This document shows positions 15,966 through 25,777 of a stretch of DNA of 55,739 bases, piece by piece (within the stretch, counting starts at the first letter, position 1; the number at the start of each line of letters is the position of its first letter). The position numbers were made by a program, and so were the translations under genes. This stretch comes from Edaphobacter sp. (GTDB taxonomy: Bacteria; Acidobacteriota; Terriglobia; Terriglobales; Acidobacteriaceae): the NCBI GenBank assembly GCA_025462645.1, contig JAOAPB010000080.1, positions 1 to 55,739 of the forward strand, read 5' to 3'. The notes under the pieces were generated by a model, which did no database searches, had not been told where the DNA came from, and saw only the letters and a list, made by a program, of their open reading frames with translations.

Positions 15966-17192
15966 TTACCTTGCCGACTTAGGCTCATCGGCAAAAAGGA
16001 GTTGACGCTGGTTGCGCAGGATGCTGATGAAGGAGAGATACTTCATCAGCATCGTATACCTGTCGCCTCCAATAATTCTGGGAAGCAGGAAGAGGAAACG
16101 GTTGATCAGCTTGATCCTCCAATCATTGACCGGCAGATTATTCGAACTGTACTGTACGCTCTGATCGTGCCTCGAGAGAAGGCCTGCCTTTTTCGCGGCA
16201 GCAAAAAACCCGCTCCTTACGTCAAAGGGATTTTGATCGCCCCATTGATCCATGGTCACGGAATACAATCTTCTCGCCAACGAGGGAATCGGCGATCCGT
16301 CTGAGAAATTTCCATAGGCATAGTGATATTTCTGGTAAGTCTCCGCTCCATTTGCCCTGAGTCGCTCCCCGTAGAAGATCAAGATTCGCCTCAACGTCTC
16401 ATCGACACCCTGAGAAACCCGCAGATTACGCGATAATTGATCAGGGCGGTTGGGGCTATAACCGCTGAAATGGAAGAACACCAGCGGCGACGAGCCATCC
16501 ACGATATAACCGGTTTCGTTTTCAGACAGAGACCTTTGCTGCAGATTCCAGTAGGCGATATTGCAACCGACATGGCGGAGAATATGCACCTTATCAAAAA
16601 GGCATGGGGCAAAGTTTACCCATTTCTGATCGACAAATAGGCCCACTCTCAAGTCGTTAAAGCCGAAGAAAAGGCACCGCTCCTCCCACCAGTCTAGAAA
16701 GTTGCGTCCCTGTATAGAGTTGGAAACGGCCACGAAGCCGAGGTTAAAAATTCCTGTTCCTAGAAAGTCTTTCTCATATACGTGGTCAACATCAGGGGTG
16801 GGAGAGAGGATATGAGGGGTCAGCACAATAGAGACGGAGTCGAGTTCTTCGTAAACCAATTCGACCGGCTGGAATATGTAAATATCCGGATCGAAGTAGA
16901 TGACTTTGTCCACGCCGAGAGAAAACAGGTATTTTAGGAACGTGGGCTTTACACCGGTATTCAACTCCACAACGTTGAACTTGAATGCCAATGATAAAAA
17001 GGATGGCAGGCCCAGTTTTTCGACTTCCAAGACGTGAACCCTCGGATTTTGAGATACAAAATGTTTTGGAAGCTGATCGACCACGAGTAGATAGAACTCG
17101 TCGTGAGGATGGGAGTTCAGAAAGGACTCGGCAAGCGTCCATCCAAAATGGAGATAATTTGCCGATGCAATCGTGCAGGCTGCGCGCTTCAT
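15966..17192 (-). CDS. GT-A-type glycosyltransferase (GT8-like)
   Basis: 408 residues. It opens with ACTIASANYLHFGWTLAESF and has LKYLFSLGVDKVIYFDPDIY, where D-P-D is the metal-binding DxD, then GTGIFNLGFVAVSNS. These are found in predicted transferases resembling family 8 but longer. The His-containing VFFHFSGYSPNRPDQLS segment is the usual C-terminal motif of this group. Cytosolic, probably peripheral. It is the fourth sugar-transfer or polymerising gene of the leftward block. Confidence 0.75.
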   Translation of the reverse strand: MKRAACTIASANYLHFGWTLAESFLNSHPHDEFYLLVVDQLPKHFVSQNPRVHVLEVEKLGLPSFLSLAFKFNVVELNTGVKPTFLKYLFSLGVDKVIYFDPDIYIFQPVELVYEELDSVSIVLTPHILSPTPDVDHVYEKDFLGTGIFNLGFVAVSNSIQGRNFLDWWEERCLFFGFNDLRVGLFVDQKWVNFAPCLFDKVHILRHVGCNIAYWNLQQRSLSENETGYIVDGSSPLVFFHFSGYSPNRPDQLSRNLRVSQGVDETLRRILIFYGERLRANGAETYQKYHYAYGNFSDGSPIPSLARRLYSVTMDQWGDQNPFDVRSGFFAAAKKAGLLSRHDQSVQYSSNNLPVNDWRIKLINRFLFLLPRIIGGDRYTMLMKYLSFISILRNQRQLLFADEPKSAR

Positions 17193-17318
17193 ATTCTGTA
17201 ATCCAGTTTCCTTAGGCTGAGTCGTAACAATGGGCCAACCGGCCCTCCGGCAATCATCGCGGGCGGGAATTCGATGCGCCTGAGAAGGTTAAGTTCTGAC
17301 ATCGCTAGCATGGGTTAG

Positions 17319-18113
17319 TCATGTCTTTGAGCATGGCTTTACGCTCACGAATTCAACGTTCGTTGCGAAGTAACGAAGCAATGTGTTCTCCGTCATGAAC
17401 TGATCTATTCTTTCGAATAATCGAAAATTCGGATAGTGGACCGAGTTCTTTGGAAAAAGCTGTCGATACCACACATCAACCAGTTCCAAACCGACTGATG
17501 CAATCAACTCTCTTACTGAAGATTCATTGTAGAACCGATCATGATAGTAATTACCTCTCAAATGAGCCAGCTTCTGCGTCCAAGAAAGGTTAGTTGGAAG
17601 AAAGAAACAAAAAAATAACCCTCCCGGCTTTAGAACCCGAGTGATCTCTAGAAGAGAGGCCCGTTCATTAGGAACGTGCTCTAAAACACCCACGCTCAAT
17701 AAGACGTCGAATGATGCGTCGCTGTAAGGCAGTATGTATTCATGCTTGAGGGGCGTCACCTGGATATTGAATTGTTCCAAGATTGGGGTCTCCTGCCCAA
17801 AGGAAGAATCATCTTTGTCGGACAGGACGTCGCAACTTTCCAGATGCTTGGGGCCAAGATCTCGCATCAACTTGCTAACTTGGCCCTTTCCGCAACCCCA
17901 GTCCAAAACAGAAAGTTCACTGAATGGGCATCCGAAATGCTGCTCAGACAAGGCCATTACGAATCGAGTCAAATAAACATACAGGTATTGGCCGGATGGA
18001 TTCTTCAAAAAATTGTGCGAAGGCTGTGTTGCCGAAGCTGCGCTGATCTCCTGATCCAATGGCCATTTCTTTGAAAAAGTTTCAGTACGCAGAAGCTGGA
18101 TTGGATGATTCAT
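17319..18113 (-). CDS. class I SAM-dependent methyltransferase
   Basis: About 264 residues from ATG 18113 (MNHPIQLLRTETFSKKWPLD), chosen because AAAGGAAC precedes it; an ATG at 18143 also exists. The SAM-binding motif is SVLDWGCGKGQVSKLMRDLG, motif II is FDVLLSVGVLEHVPNE, and RVLKPGGLFFCFFLPTNLSW follows. This is the UbiE/methyltransf_11 type. In this cluster it may O-methylate a sugar of the repeat unit. The substrate is not readable. Confidence 0.82.
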   Translation of the reverse strand: MNHPIQLLRTETFSKKWPLDQEISAASATQPSHNFLKNPSGQYLYVYLTRFVMALSEQHFGCPFSELSVLDWGCGKGQVSKLMRDLGPKHLESCDVLSDKDDSSFGQETPILEQFNIQVTPLKHEYILPYSDASFDVLLSVGVLEHVPNERASLLEITRVLKPGGLFFCFFLPTNLSWTQKLAHLRGNYYHDRFYNESSVRELIASVGLELVDVWYRQLFPKNSVHYPNFRLFERIDQFMTENTLLRYFATNVEFVSVKPCSKT

Positions 18114-18233
18114 CCTGATGTTCCTTTTTCCTTTATCGTGCACCTTCGTCAGGTGTTAAGGCGGCTAAAGTTCGTATTTAAAATATGCGTTGCTGATTCT
18201 TCCTTGAAACGAAAACTCCGATTAAATTATCAG

Positions 18234-18884
18234 CTAATTTGGTTTAGGACTGATCCATTTACCTTTAGCGACATCGTAGCGGCGGATGGGTCGAGCCGGC
18301 ACTCCGGCGACCAATGTGTAGGGGGGCACATCCCTCGCGACGACGGCATTGGCCCCCACGACACATCCTTCGCCTAGAGTGACACCCGGGCACACGACTA
18401 CGCCGTCGCCCAGCCATACATTGTCACCAATGATAACAAATCGATTCCGCTCAAGCGGGCGTTGCACGGGCGGTATCGCGAGCGAGGTGGCATTGGCACC
18501 AAATGTACCGTGATTATGATCTGTGATCATAACTTTGCTGCCAATCAGCACATGATCGCCAATGGTCACAGAGTGCGTACAAGCGATGTGGCTCCAATTG
18601 CTGATGCGAACATGGTTGCCGATAACCAGTTTGGGCTCAAAACGTTCGTCGCCGTAGCGGGTGATTGCCTCCAACCACAGGCCTTCGCCGGCCGAAAAGT
18701 CCTCTCCCATGGAAATACTGGTGAGTCCACGAAGATAAGCTCTGGGTCCAATGTCGAGCTTGTCGACACCTAGTTTGCCCGCCAGCATCCGGTTACGCAG
18801 AAGCCGAAATGGGCGCCCGGCTAAGGTCGAGAAAAACACATAGCTGCCATTCTCTCGAAAGAATGAAAGGGTCCTTCCGAACAT
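18234..18884 (-). CDS. hexapeptide-repeat O-acetyltransferase
   Basis: 216 residues with left-handed beta-helix repeats from about 80 to 200: LVIGNHVRISNWSHIACTHS, VTIGDHVLIGSKVMITDHNH, then FVIIGDNVWLGDGVVVCPGV and CVVGANAVVARDVPPYTLVA. The catalytic His lies in the ITDHNHG segment, as in the WcaF/WbbJ/CysE-like sugar acetyltransferases. It likely acetylates a sugar of the surface polymer from acetyl-CoA. It is the first gene of the leftward block, next to the shared control region. Confidence 0.88.
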   Translation of the reverse strand: MFGRTLSFFRENGSYVFFSTLAGRPFRLLRNRMLAGKLGVDKLDIGPRAYLRGLTSISMGEDFSAGEGLWLEAITRYGDERFEPKLVIGNHVRISNWSHIACTHSVTIGDHVLIGSKVMITDHNHGTFGANATSLAIPPVQRPLERNRFVIIGDNVWLGDGVVVCPGVTLGEGCVVGANAVVARDVPPYTLVAGVPARPIRRYDVAKGKWISPKPN

Positions 18885-19077
18885 TCGCTCTCCTGCGTCA
18901 AGTGTCTATCTTTAGATAGGTTATACTCCTTCTGCATCCCCTCCTTTGCAAGCTCTTTAAGTGCCGCGAAGGCATTACCATTGAGAAGCAGGAACGATTG
19001 CGTGATGACGCTCGGGGCTGAGGTATAAACTCATTTGTGTTGCCGAGTGGATCTGCGCCTGTGAGAACATAAGGGTT
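18885..19077. promoter_or_regulatory. divergent control region of the polysaccharide locus
   Basis: These 193 bases separate the leftward block from the rightward block and must hold promoters for both. A perfect palindrome CTATCT-TT-AGATAG lies at 18906-18919, overlapped by TATAAC-type boxes on the minus strand. It is a candidate regulator site. No JUMPstart/ops motif was seen. Confidence 0.5.
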
Positions 19078-20352
19078 GTGACCCAGTCTGAAGGATCAGC
19101 GAAAGTGTACAGCCAAACCGAAAGACGTACTGACCCGGTTTTGATAGTGCCAGAAGAAGAAATCTCTCTGCTGGACCTGCTCACCGTACTTGTCCGGGGC
19201 CGGTGGCTTATCTTAAAAGTTACGCTCGGCATGGTTTTGGTTAGTGTGATTATTTCACTCGTACTACCCAGCCAGTACACGGCATCGACATCCATCCTCC
19301 CACCGCAGCAGGGGAGTTCCACCGGCGCAGCCCTCATGGCACAGCTTGGCAATCTGGGTTCCGTCGCCTCACTGGCCGGCGGAAGCTTGGGGCTGAAGAA
19401 TCCCAACGATCTTCAGGTAGCCATGCTGAAAAGCCGGACGATCGAAGACGCGATGCTTGATCGATTCCACCTGGTAGAGCTTTACCATGCGAAGCGCCGG
19501 TCCGATGCCCGAAAGGAGCTTGAGAAGGTTGTCGATATTGATAGCGGCTCCAAGGATGGGCTGATCCGCATTTCCATCACCGATCGCAACCCGCAGCGCG
19601 CTGCGGAGATGGCCAACGGATACATCGAGGAGTTCAAGAAGCGGTCCGCTACCCTAGCGGTTACCGAAGCATCGCAGCGTCGATTGTTCTTCGAGCAGCA
19701 GCTAAGCCAGGCGAAGGACAATCTTGTCATTGCAGAAGAAGATCTGAAGAAGACTGAACAGAAGACCGGACTCATCCAGTTAGATAGTCAGGCACGTGCC
19801 ACAATTGAATTGATTGCCGGATTGCGGGCGCAGATCGCTGCTAAGGAAGTCCAGATTAGCAGCATGCGTTCTTTTGCAACGGGAGAAAATCCAGAACTTC
19901 AGATGGCGCAAGAGGAGTTGGCGGGGTTGCGGTCACAAGCGGAGAAGATGGGTGCGTCTTCGGAGAGTGCCTCCAATGCGCTTGTTCCTAAAGGAAATAT
20001 GCAGGAATCGGGGCTTGAGTACGTCCGAAAACTGCGCGACGTCAAATACTTCGAAACTATTTTTGAGTTGCTGGCGAGGCAATATGAGGTCGCCAAAGTC
20101 GATGAAGCCCGGCAGGGTTCAGTAGTTCAAGTTGTTGATCGGGCGATTGTTCCTGATCAACGGTCCTCGCCAAAGCGGACGCTTATTGTGCTTGGTTTCA
20201 TGCTGCTCGGTCTGTTCTTCGGCACTACGTGGGTGCTGGCCCACGAAGGACTGGCACGGCTAACGGATAACCCTACGGAACACGCGAGAGTAGAGACACT
20301 GAAGCAACTGATCTTTCGTGTAAACAAAGAGGAGCAAACGACGGCTGACTAG
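19078..20352 (+). CDS. Wzz/GumC-like polysaccharide chain-length determinant
   Basis: 424 residues from GTG 19078. Helix 1 (about 42-65) follows the Wzz start EEEISLLDLLTVLVRGRWLI; helix 2 (about 365-390) is RTLIVLGFMLLGLFFGTTWV. The periplasmic part is coiled-coil rich (about 180-300), with the GGSLGLKNPNDLQVAMLKSR phrase typical of the acidobacterial family and the pre-helix PDQRSSPKR. It sets chain length and couples Wzy to the exporter. There is no C-terminal tyrosine-kinase domain, so any Wzc-type kinase is elsewhere or absent. It leads the rightward block. Confidence 0.9.
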   Translation: MTQSEGSAKVYSQTERRTDPVLIVPEEEISLLDLLTVLVRGRWLILKVTLGMVLVSVIISLVLPSQYTASTSILPPQQGSSTGAALMAQLGNLGSVASLAGGSLGLKNPNDLQVAMLKSRTIEDAMLDRFHLVELYHAKRRSDARKELEKVVDIDSGSKDGLIRISITDRNPQRAAEMANGYIEEFKKRSATLAVTEASQRRLFFEQQLSQAKDNLVIAEEDLKKTEQKTGLIQLDSQARATIELIAGLRAQIAAKEVQISSMRSFATGENPELQMAQEELAGLRSQAEKMGASSESASNALVPKGNMQESGLEYVRKLRDVKYFETIFELLARQYEVAKVDEARQGSVVQVVDRAIVPDQRSSPKRTLIVLGFMLLGLFFGTTWVLAHEGLARLTDNPTEHARVETLKQLIFRVNKEEQTTAD

Positions 20353-20605
20353 GTAGTCGCCGATACAGAAAAACTGGCGCATACTGCCACGCACGCTTGA
20401 ACAAACATCAGCTAAAAGAGATGTAGAATCAATGGGATGTAGGGCGACCAGCGACTCTTTCTGGAATTCACTTAGAGCTCGCCGGGTTCTTGAGGATGTC
20501 TCCCATATGCATAGCCACTTACAATAGGCAGTGCCATTATGCCATGGATAAGAACGTCCCGCTGCGGTTTCCTTTTTTAGGCTGGGTAGGACCAGAGGAG
20601 TATAG

Positions 20606-21379
20606 ATGAAAGCAGTTATCCTCGCAGGAGGGCTGGGCAGCAGGCTCAGCGAAGAGACAGTACTGCGACCGAAGCCGATGGTGGAGGTGGGTGAGCGCCC
20701 CATTCTCTGGCATATTATGAACATTTACTCGGCCCATGGCATCAATGACTTTGTCATCTGTCTGGGTTACAAAGGCATTGTCATAAAAGAGTATTTCGCT
20801 AATTATTTTTTCTATTCAGCCGATGTGACATTGGATCTGGAGAAGAACCAGATGGAGTTTCATCGTAACCGATGTGAACCGTGGCGGGTCACTCTAATCG
20901 ATACCGGCGTCAATACGATGACAGGCGGTCGACTTAAGCGGGTTCTGCCTTATGTAGCGGACGAAGAGGCTTTCTGCTTCACATATGGCGACGGGTTAGC
21001 GGATGTAAACATCTCTGAGTTGGTTAGTTTTCATCGCCGGCATGGGAGACTAGCGACGCTCACCGCGACTCAACCATCTGGGAAATTTGGAGCGCTTCAT
21101 ATCGATGGAGATTCGCGAGTCTCTTCGTTCACAGAGAAGCCAAAAGGGGATCATCGCTGGGTTAATGGTGGTTTTTTTGTACTCTCTCCTAAGGTCGGCG
21201 AGTACATCGAAGATGACTCTACGATATGGGAGCGCGAGCCTCTGGAGAGGCTCGCGAAGGAAGGACAGCTCGCTGCATATCAGCACGAAGGTTTCTGGCA
21301 GCCAATGGACACGATCCATGACCGCGGGGTGCTCGAAGCGCACTGGGCGTCGGGCGCAGCTCCTTGGAAAGTTTGGTAG
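20606..21379 (+). CDS. rfbF: glucose-1-phosphate cytidylyltransferase
   Basis: 257 residues, full length. The nucleotidyltransferase start MKAVILAGGLGSRLSEETVL is followed by RPKPMVEVGERPILWHIMNI, FCFTYGDGLADVNI (metal Asp) and the C-terminal HEGFWQPMDTIHDRGVLEAH, all diagnostic for RfbF. It makes CDP-glucose from CTP and glucose-1-phosphate, the first step to CDP-dideoxyhexoses. GAGGAG sits seven bases upstream of the ATG. The next gene follows two bases after its stop. Confidence 0.95.
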   Translation: MKAVILAGGLGSRLSEETVLRPKPMVEVGERPILWHIMNIYSAHGINDFVICLGYKGIVIKEYFANYFFYSADVTLDLEKNQMEFHRNRCEPWRVTLIDTGVNTMTGGRLKRVLPYVADEEAFCFTYGDGLADVNISELVSFHRRHGRLATLTATQPSGKFGALHIDGDSRVSSFTEKPKGDHRWVNGGFFVLSPKVGEYIEDDSTIWEREPLERLAKEGQLAAYQHEGFWQPMDTIHDRGVLEAHWASGAAPWKVW

Positions 21380-21381
21380 CA

Positions 21382-22449
21382 ATGAATTGGAAAGGCAAGC
21401 GGGTGTTTCTTACCGGCCATACCGGTTTTAAGGGTAGCTGGCTCTCTCTCTGGTTGCAGAGTAGCGGTGCCATCGTGCGAGGTTATTCGCTGGAGCCACC
21501 CACTTCACAAAATCTCTTCGAGGCCGGTGGAGTGGCAAACGGCATGGAATCCTGCATCGGCGATATCCGTGATCAGGCCCATCTGCAACGAGAACTGAAG
21601 GCCTTTCAGCCTGAGGTTGTAATTCACATGGCCGCACAGCCGCTGGTGCGGCTCTCCTACAGTCAGCCGCTGGAGACCTACGCGGTCAATGTCATGGGTA
21701 CAGCCAATCTGCTGGAGGCGGTCCGCGCTACTGAAGGCGTTCGCTCCGTAGTCATTGTCACCACCGATAAGTGTTATGAAAACCGTGAATGGCTGTGGGC
21801 GTATCGTGAGAATGACAGGTTGGGAGGATATGACCCCTACAGCAGCAGCAAAGCGGCTGCCGAGATGGTGACTTCATCGTATCGAAGCTCATTTTTTCCA
21901 CCCGAGAAGTACCACATTCATGGTGTAGCCGTAGCTACCGTTCGGGCGGGCAACGTCATCGGTGGTGGCGATTGGGCTCTCGACCGGTTGATTCCGGATA
22001 TCATCCGTTCCTTTCACGCCGGTACCCCGGTTTTGATTCGCAATCCGCACGCCATCCGGCCCTGGCAGCATGTGTTAGAGCCGCTCCGCGGGTATCTAAT
22101 GCTGGCCGAAGCACTCTACGACCAAGGTCCCAGGTATGGCGAGGGATGGAACTTTGGACCGCGCGACCTCCAAGCACTGCCTGTGCAGAAGATCGTGGAA
22201 CTTATGGGTAGCCTGTGGGGTGAGGAAGCAGACTGGGTTTTGGAGGACCAGCCTCAGGTGCACGAGGCAGCTCTTCTCAGGCTTGATTGGTCCAAGGCGG
22301 CCAAGGAGTTACAGTGGCTTCCTGTCTTCTCTATCGAAGAGGCGCTGAAGTTCACGATCTCCTGGTATTCGGCATGGAGGCAAGAAAAAAATATGCGAGA
22401 GTTCACGTTGCGGCAGATCGAAGAATACGAGCATTTGGCCCGTAGTTGA
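21382..22449 (+). CDS. rfbG: CDP-glucose 4,6-dehydratase
   Basis: 355 residues from ATG 21382 (MNWKGKRVFLTGHTGFKGSW). The extended SDR marks are TGHTGFKG for NAD, HMAAQPLVRLSY, TTDKCYENREW and the catalytic Tyr-x-x-x-Lys in YDPYSSSKAA. The GxxWxFGP-like GEGWNFGPRD is conserved in RfbG. It converts CDP-glucose to CDP-4-dehydro-6-deoxyglucose. Directly after rfbF, with presumed coupled translation. Confidence 0.95.
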   Translation: MNWKGKRVFLTGHTGFKGSWLSLWLQSSGAIVRGYSLEPPTSQNLFEAGGVANGMESCIGDIRDQAHLQRELKAFQPEVVIHMAAQPLVRLSYSQPLETYAVNVMGTANLLEAVRATEGVRSVVIVTTDKCYENREWLWAYRENDRLGGYDPYSSSKAAAEMVTSSYRSSFFPPEKYHIHGVAVATVRAGNVIGGGDWALDRLIPDIIRSFHAGTPVLIRNPHAIRPWQHVLEPLRGYLMLAEALYDQGPRYGEGWNFGPRDLQALPVQKIVELMGSLWGEEADWVLEDQPQVHEAALLRLDWSKAAKELQWLPVFSIEEALKFTISWYSAWRQEKNMREFTLRQIEEYEHLARS

Positions 22450-22497
22450 AGCGGTCAGATCACAATAGAATTTATATGACGTTATTGAGAGATAAAG

Positions 22498-23823
22498 ATG
22501 AGCCGAGCAGATGAGCTGAGACAAGATATCCGAAACCTGGTGACCGAGTATTATCGCGAGGCCTTTCCCCATACTGCATTTCAGCCGGGCCGTTCTTCCG
22601 TGCCGGTCTCAGGCAGAGTCTTCGACCAAGAAGATCTGCAGAGCCTGGTGGACTCGTCGCTGGACTTTTGGTTGACAACCGGCCGCTTCGCCGAGCAATT
22701 CGAGCGCGACTTCGCTCGACGCGTCGGCGTACGTGAGGCACGTCTGGTGAACTCGGGCTCTTCGGCGAATCTGATCGCCATCTCCGTCCTTACTTCCCCT
22801 ACGCTCGGCGAGCGGCAGCTCAAACCCGGCGATGAAGTCATCACTGTGGCCGCCGGCTTTCCGACTACCATCAATCCCATTCTGCAGAACCAACTCGTGC
22901 CGATCTTCGTGGACGTCGAGCTCGGAACCTACAACGTGGATGTGCGCCAACTTGAGACGGCGCTGAGTTCGCGCACCCGAGCACTCATCTTCGCGCATAC
23001 CCTTGGAAATCCCTTCAACGTCGCAGCCGTGCAGCGGTTTGCCCAGCAGCATAACCTCTGGTTGATAGAGGATTGCTGTGATGCTCTCGGCGCTACCTTC
23101 AATGGCCGGGGAGTTGGCACATTCGGCGATCTGGCTACTTTCAGCTTCTATCCGGCGCACCATATTACGATGGGAGAAGGTGGATGCGTGGTCACTGAAA
23201 AACCCAGTCTCGCTAAACTGGTCGAGTCCTTCCGAGATTGGGGACGAGACTGCTGGTGCGCGCCGGGCAAGGACAACACATGTGGCAAGCGCTTTGACTG
23301 GGAGCTGGGAACTCTCCCCTGTGGGTATGACCATAAGTACACTTATTCACACATAGGCTACAACTTGAAGGTAACTGATATGCAGGCTGCCGTCGGAGTC
23401 TCGCAACTTAGGAAACTCGACGGCTTCATCGCGGCTCGGCGCAGCAACTTCGCCCGGCTGCGGGAGGCCTTGAGCGCGCACGAAGAGTTTTATTTCCTGC
23501 CCGAGAGCACACCCGGGAGCGACCCAAGCTGGTTTGGCTTTCCTCTCGCCGTACGGCCTGAATCTGGACTGACACGCGATTTCATCGTCCGCACTCTGGA
23601 GCAGAAGAAGATCGGTACTCGGCTGCTGTTCGGTGGCAACCTGACCCGCCAGCCCGCATACAAAAACGCAAACTTCCGCGTAGTCGGCGACCTGAAGAAC
23701 TCGGATTACATCATGAATAACGTCTTCTGGATAGGCGTCTACCCCGGCCTCTCCGAAGAGATGATCGACTATATCGCAGCCTCGCTGTGTGAGGCCGCGG
23801 AGAGCAAATGCGTTGTCTTATAA
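22498..23823 (+). CDS. rfbH: CDP-4-dehydro-6-deoxyglucose 3-dehydratase (E1), RfbH
   Basis: 441 residues of the DegT/DnrJ aminotransferase fold. In place of the PLP-binding lysine it has [14 protein letters not shown] with His at 221-222, the hallmark of E1-type dehydratases that use PMP. Four Cys residues near 255-280 ([20 protein letters not shown] region) match the [2Fe-2S] site of RfbH. It removes the C3 hydroxyl to form the 3,4-glucoseen intermediate. E1 normally works with an E3 reductase (RfbI/AscD); none is in this window. Overlaps the next gene by 16 bases. Confidence 0.94.
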   Translation: MSRADELRQDIRNLVTEYYREAFPHTAFQPGRSSVPVSGRVFDQEDLQSLVDSSLDFWLTTGRFAEQFERDFARRVGVREARLVNSGSSANLIAISVLTSPTLGERQLKPGDEVITVAAGFPTTINPILQNQLVPIFVDVELGTYNVDVRQLETALSSRTRALIFAHTLGNPFNVAAVQRFAQQHNLWLIEDCCDALGATFNGRGVGTFGDLATFSFYPAHHITMGEGGCVVTEKPSLAKLVESFRDWGRDCWCAPGKDNTCGKRFDWELGTLPCGYDHKYTYSHIGYNLKVTDMQAAVGVSQLRKLDGFIAARRSNFARLREALSAHEEFYFLPESTPGSDPSWFGFPLAVRPESGLTRDFIVRTLEQKKIGTRLLFGGNLTRQPAYKNANFRVVGDLKNSDYIMNNVFWIGVYPGLSEEMIDYIAASLCEAAESKCVVL

Positions 23824-24755
23824 CCGGAGTGTCGGGTTTTCTCGGATCACACCTTGCCCGTGCTCTGATTGCTGAAGGGCACGATGTCCTTGCGATAGTA
23901 CGTCCGACCAGCGATCTATGGAGACTGGACGAGATCAAGTCGAAGCTCTCCTTCGCCTTCGCTACGTTGAATACGATAGAAACAGCGCGCGAGCCGATCG
24001 CAAAGTTTCGTCCCGAAGTTGCGTTTCATCTTGCATGGACGGGCGGTAACAGCAACAAATTCGTGAATCAACTTTCGCAGGTCTTCGAGAATGTGCCCGG
24101 CACGCTCGAGCTTGTCCGTATCCTCGCCGAGGCAGGCTGCGCGACTGTCATCTATGCTGGATCGTCGGTGGAGTATGGCGTATTCAATATCCCCGCCAGT
24201 GAGTCCGACCTGCCCAAACCTGCAAATCTATATGGCGCCGCGAAGTACGGCGCCGAAGTGCTGGTCAATGGATTGTGCCATGCTTATCGAATGCGCTTCT
24301 GTGGAGTGCGCGTGTTTTGGACATATGGCCCCCAGGACGAAGCAGTGCGGATGATTCCTTCAGTTATAGCGTCGCTGCTCGATGTCCAAAGGCCCCGCCT
24401 CACCGAGGGACGGCAATTGTGGGACTTCCTGTATATCGACGACGCAGTCAGGGCATTTTTACTGCTAGCTTCTACAGTATCCGCTGAGGGCGTCTTTAAT
24501 CTTGGATCCGGACAGCCGGTGACTATCCGTGCGGTAGTCGAGTCCATACGCGATCTGATAGATCCCTCTTTAGAACTTGGCTTTGGCGAAGTGCCGTATG
24601 GGGCGAACCAAGTGATGCATTTGCAACCAGATGTGTCGCAGCTGCAAACCGCAACCGGTTGGCGTCCTGAGGTCGGGTTGACCGATGGAATCCGTCGTAC
24701 TGTGGAGTGGCATCGCGCTCAGCGAATGAGCCGACCCGGCGAAGCCCGTAAGTAG
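23808..24755 (+). CDS. NAD-dependent epimerase/dehydratase, probable CDP-deoxysugar reductase
   Basis: 315 residues. Rossmann start [20 protein letters not shown]; active-site Ser in [11 protein letters not shown] and Tyr-x-x-x-Lys in [12 protein letters not shown]-terminal [20 protein letters not shown]. The family includes CDP-paratose and CDP-abequose synthases (RfbS/RfbJ) and the YerF-type reductases that act on branched sugars. Overlap with rfbH points to the same pathway. The precise product cannot be told from sequence by eye. Confidence 0.85.
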   Translation: MRCLITGVSGFLGSHLARALIAEGHDVLAIVRPTSDLWRLDEIKSKLSFAFATLNTIETAREPIAKFRPEVAFHLAWTGGNSNKFVNQLSQVFENVPGTLELVRILAEAGCATVIYAGSSVEYGVFNIPASESDLPKPANLYGAAKYGAEVLVNGLCHAYRMRFCGVRVFWTYGPQDEAVRMIPSVIASLLDVQRPRLTEGRQLWDFLYIDDAVRAFLLLASTVSAEGVFNLGSGQPVTIRAVVESIRDLIDPSLELGFGEVPYGANQVMHLQPDVSQLQTATGWRPEVGLTDGIRRTVEWHRAQRMSRPGEARK

Positions 24756-24831
24756 CCTCAGCTCAGGGTCTTTGCCCATTGCTAGGATTTCGAATACAGT
24801 CAGAATTGCAGATAACTTCACAGAGAGCACA

Positions 24832-25632
24832 ATGTCTAACGAAACTATCGGATCTGTCGAACATCAGGTTAGCGGACTAACAAAGCTTGCTGGCGAGTTT
24901 ACGCGTCAATCGTCAGACGAACAGGCCCATAATCAACAACTACTTGAAATAGCTTCGTTGCTTTTGCCCACGTACGGCAACCAATGGAACATGCATAGCT
25001 TAGTAACGCTCAAGCGGCAGAGCCTGAGTCGAATTCTTTACTACAACGAACTCTACAGAAAAATCATCGAAATACCAGGTGTGATCTGCGAGTTTGGCGT
25101 CCAATGGGGCGCTACCTTAGCACAACTAATAAACTTGCGCGGCATCTATGAGCCTTTCAATCCTAGCCGCAAGATTTTTGGATTTGATACATTCGAAGGT
25201 TTTCCCGTAGTTGATGAGAAGGATGGTGGGTTTTCGAATGTCGGCGACTATGCAATTACAAAAAATTATGCGGAAACGCTTGAGAAAATACTCACTCTGC
25301 ACGAGTCTTTCTCCCCGATTTCACATGTCAAGAAATTTGAACTGATCAAGGGCGACGCCTCACTCACCATTGACGATTGGCTGGAAGATAACCCCTACGC
25401 AATTGTAGCCATGGCGATTTTCGATATGGATGTTTATAAGCCGACCAAGACTGTGCTCGAAAAGATTCTCCCACGTCTGACAAAAGGTTCGATATTAGTA
25501 TTTGATGAACTGAATTGCCCTCATTTTCCTGGTGAAACACGGGCGTTAGATGAAGTTATTGGTATAAGAAATCTCTCACTTCGGCGTTTTCCTCATCAAA
25601 CATATTCTTCTTGGGCCGTGTTTGGTGAATGA
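24832..25632 (+). CDS. TylF/MycF-like sugar O-methyltransferase
   Basis: About 266 residues from ATG 24832 (an upstream TTG frame exists). The family phrase is CEFGVQWGATLAQLINLRGI followed by KIFGFDTFEGFPVVDEKDGG and later MAIFDMDVYKPTKTVLEKIL. TylF-type enzymes methylate hydroxyls of deoxysugars with SAM and Mg. Its place between a deoxysugar reductase and a transketolase pair suggests it methylates the CDP-derived sugar. A/T content is a little higher than in neighbours. Confidence 0.8.
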   Translation: MSNETIGSVEHQVSGLTKLAGEFTRQSSDEQAHNQQLLEIASLLLPTYGNQWNMHSLVTLKRQSLSRILYYNELYRKIIEIPGVICEFGVQWGATLAQLINLRGIYEPFNPSRKIFGFDTFEGFPVVDEKDGGFSNVGDYAITKNYAETLEKILTLHESFSPISHVKKFELIKGDASLTIDDWLEDNPYAIVAMAIFDMDVYKPTKTVLEKILPRLTKGSILVFDELNCPHFPGETRALDEVIGIRNLSLRRFPHQTYSSWAVFGE

Positions 25633-25777
25633 TTCGCGCGAACTGTCAGTGGAGTTTGTTCCAGATAAAGGACATTGCGTTCAGGAAACCCTAAGCTCTA
25701 ATGTACAGCGTAGTGCTTAATTTGATTCGTAGAGGGTTTACTCCGGAATCACTACTACTGACTAAAATGCAGGCATA

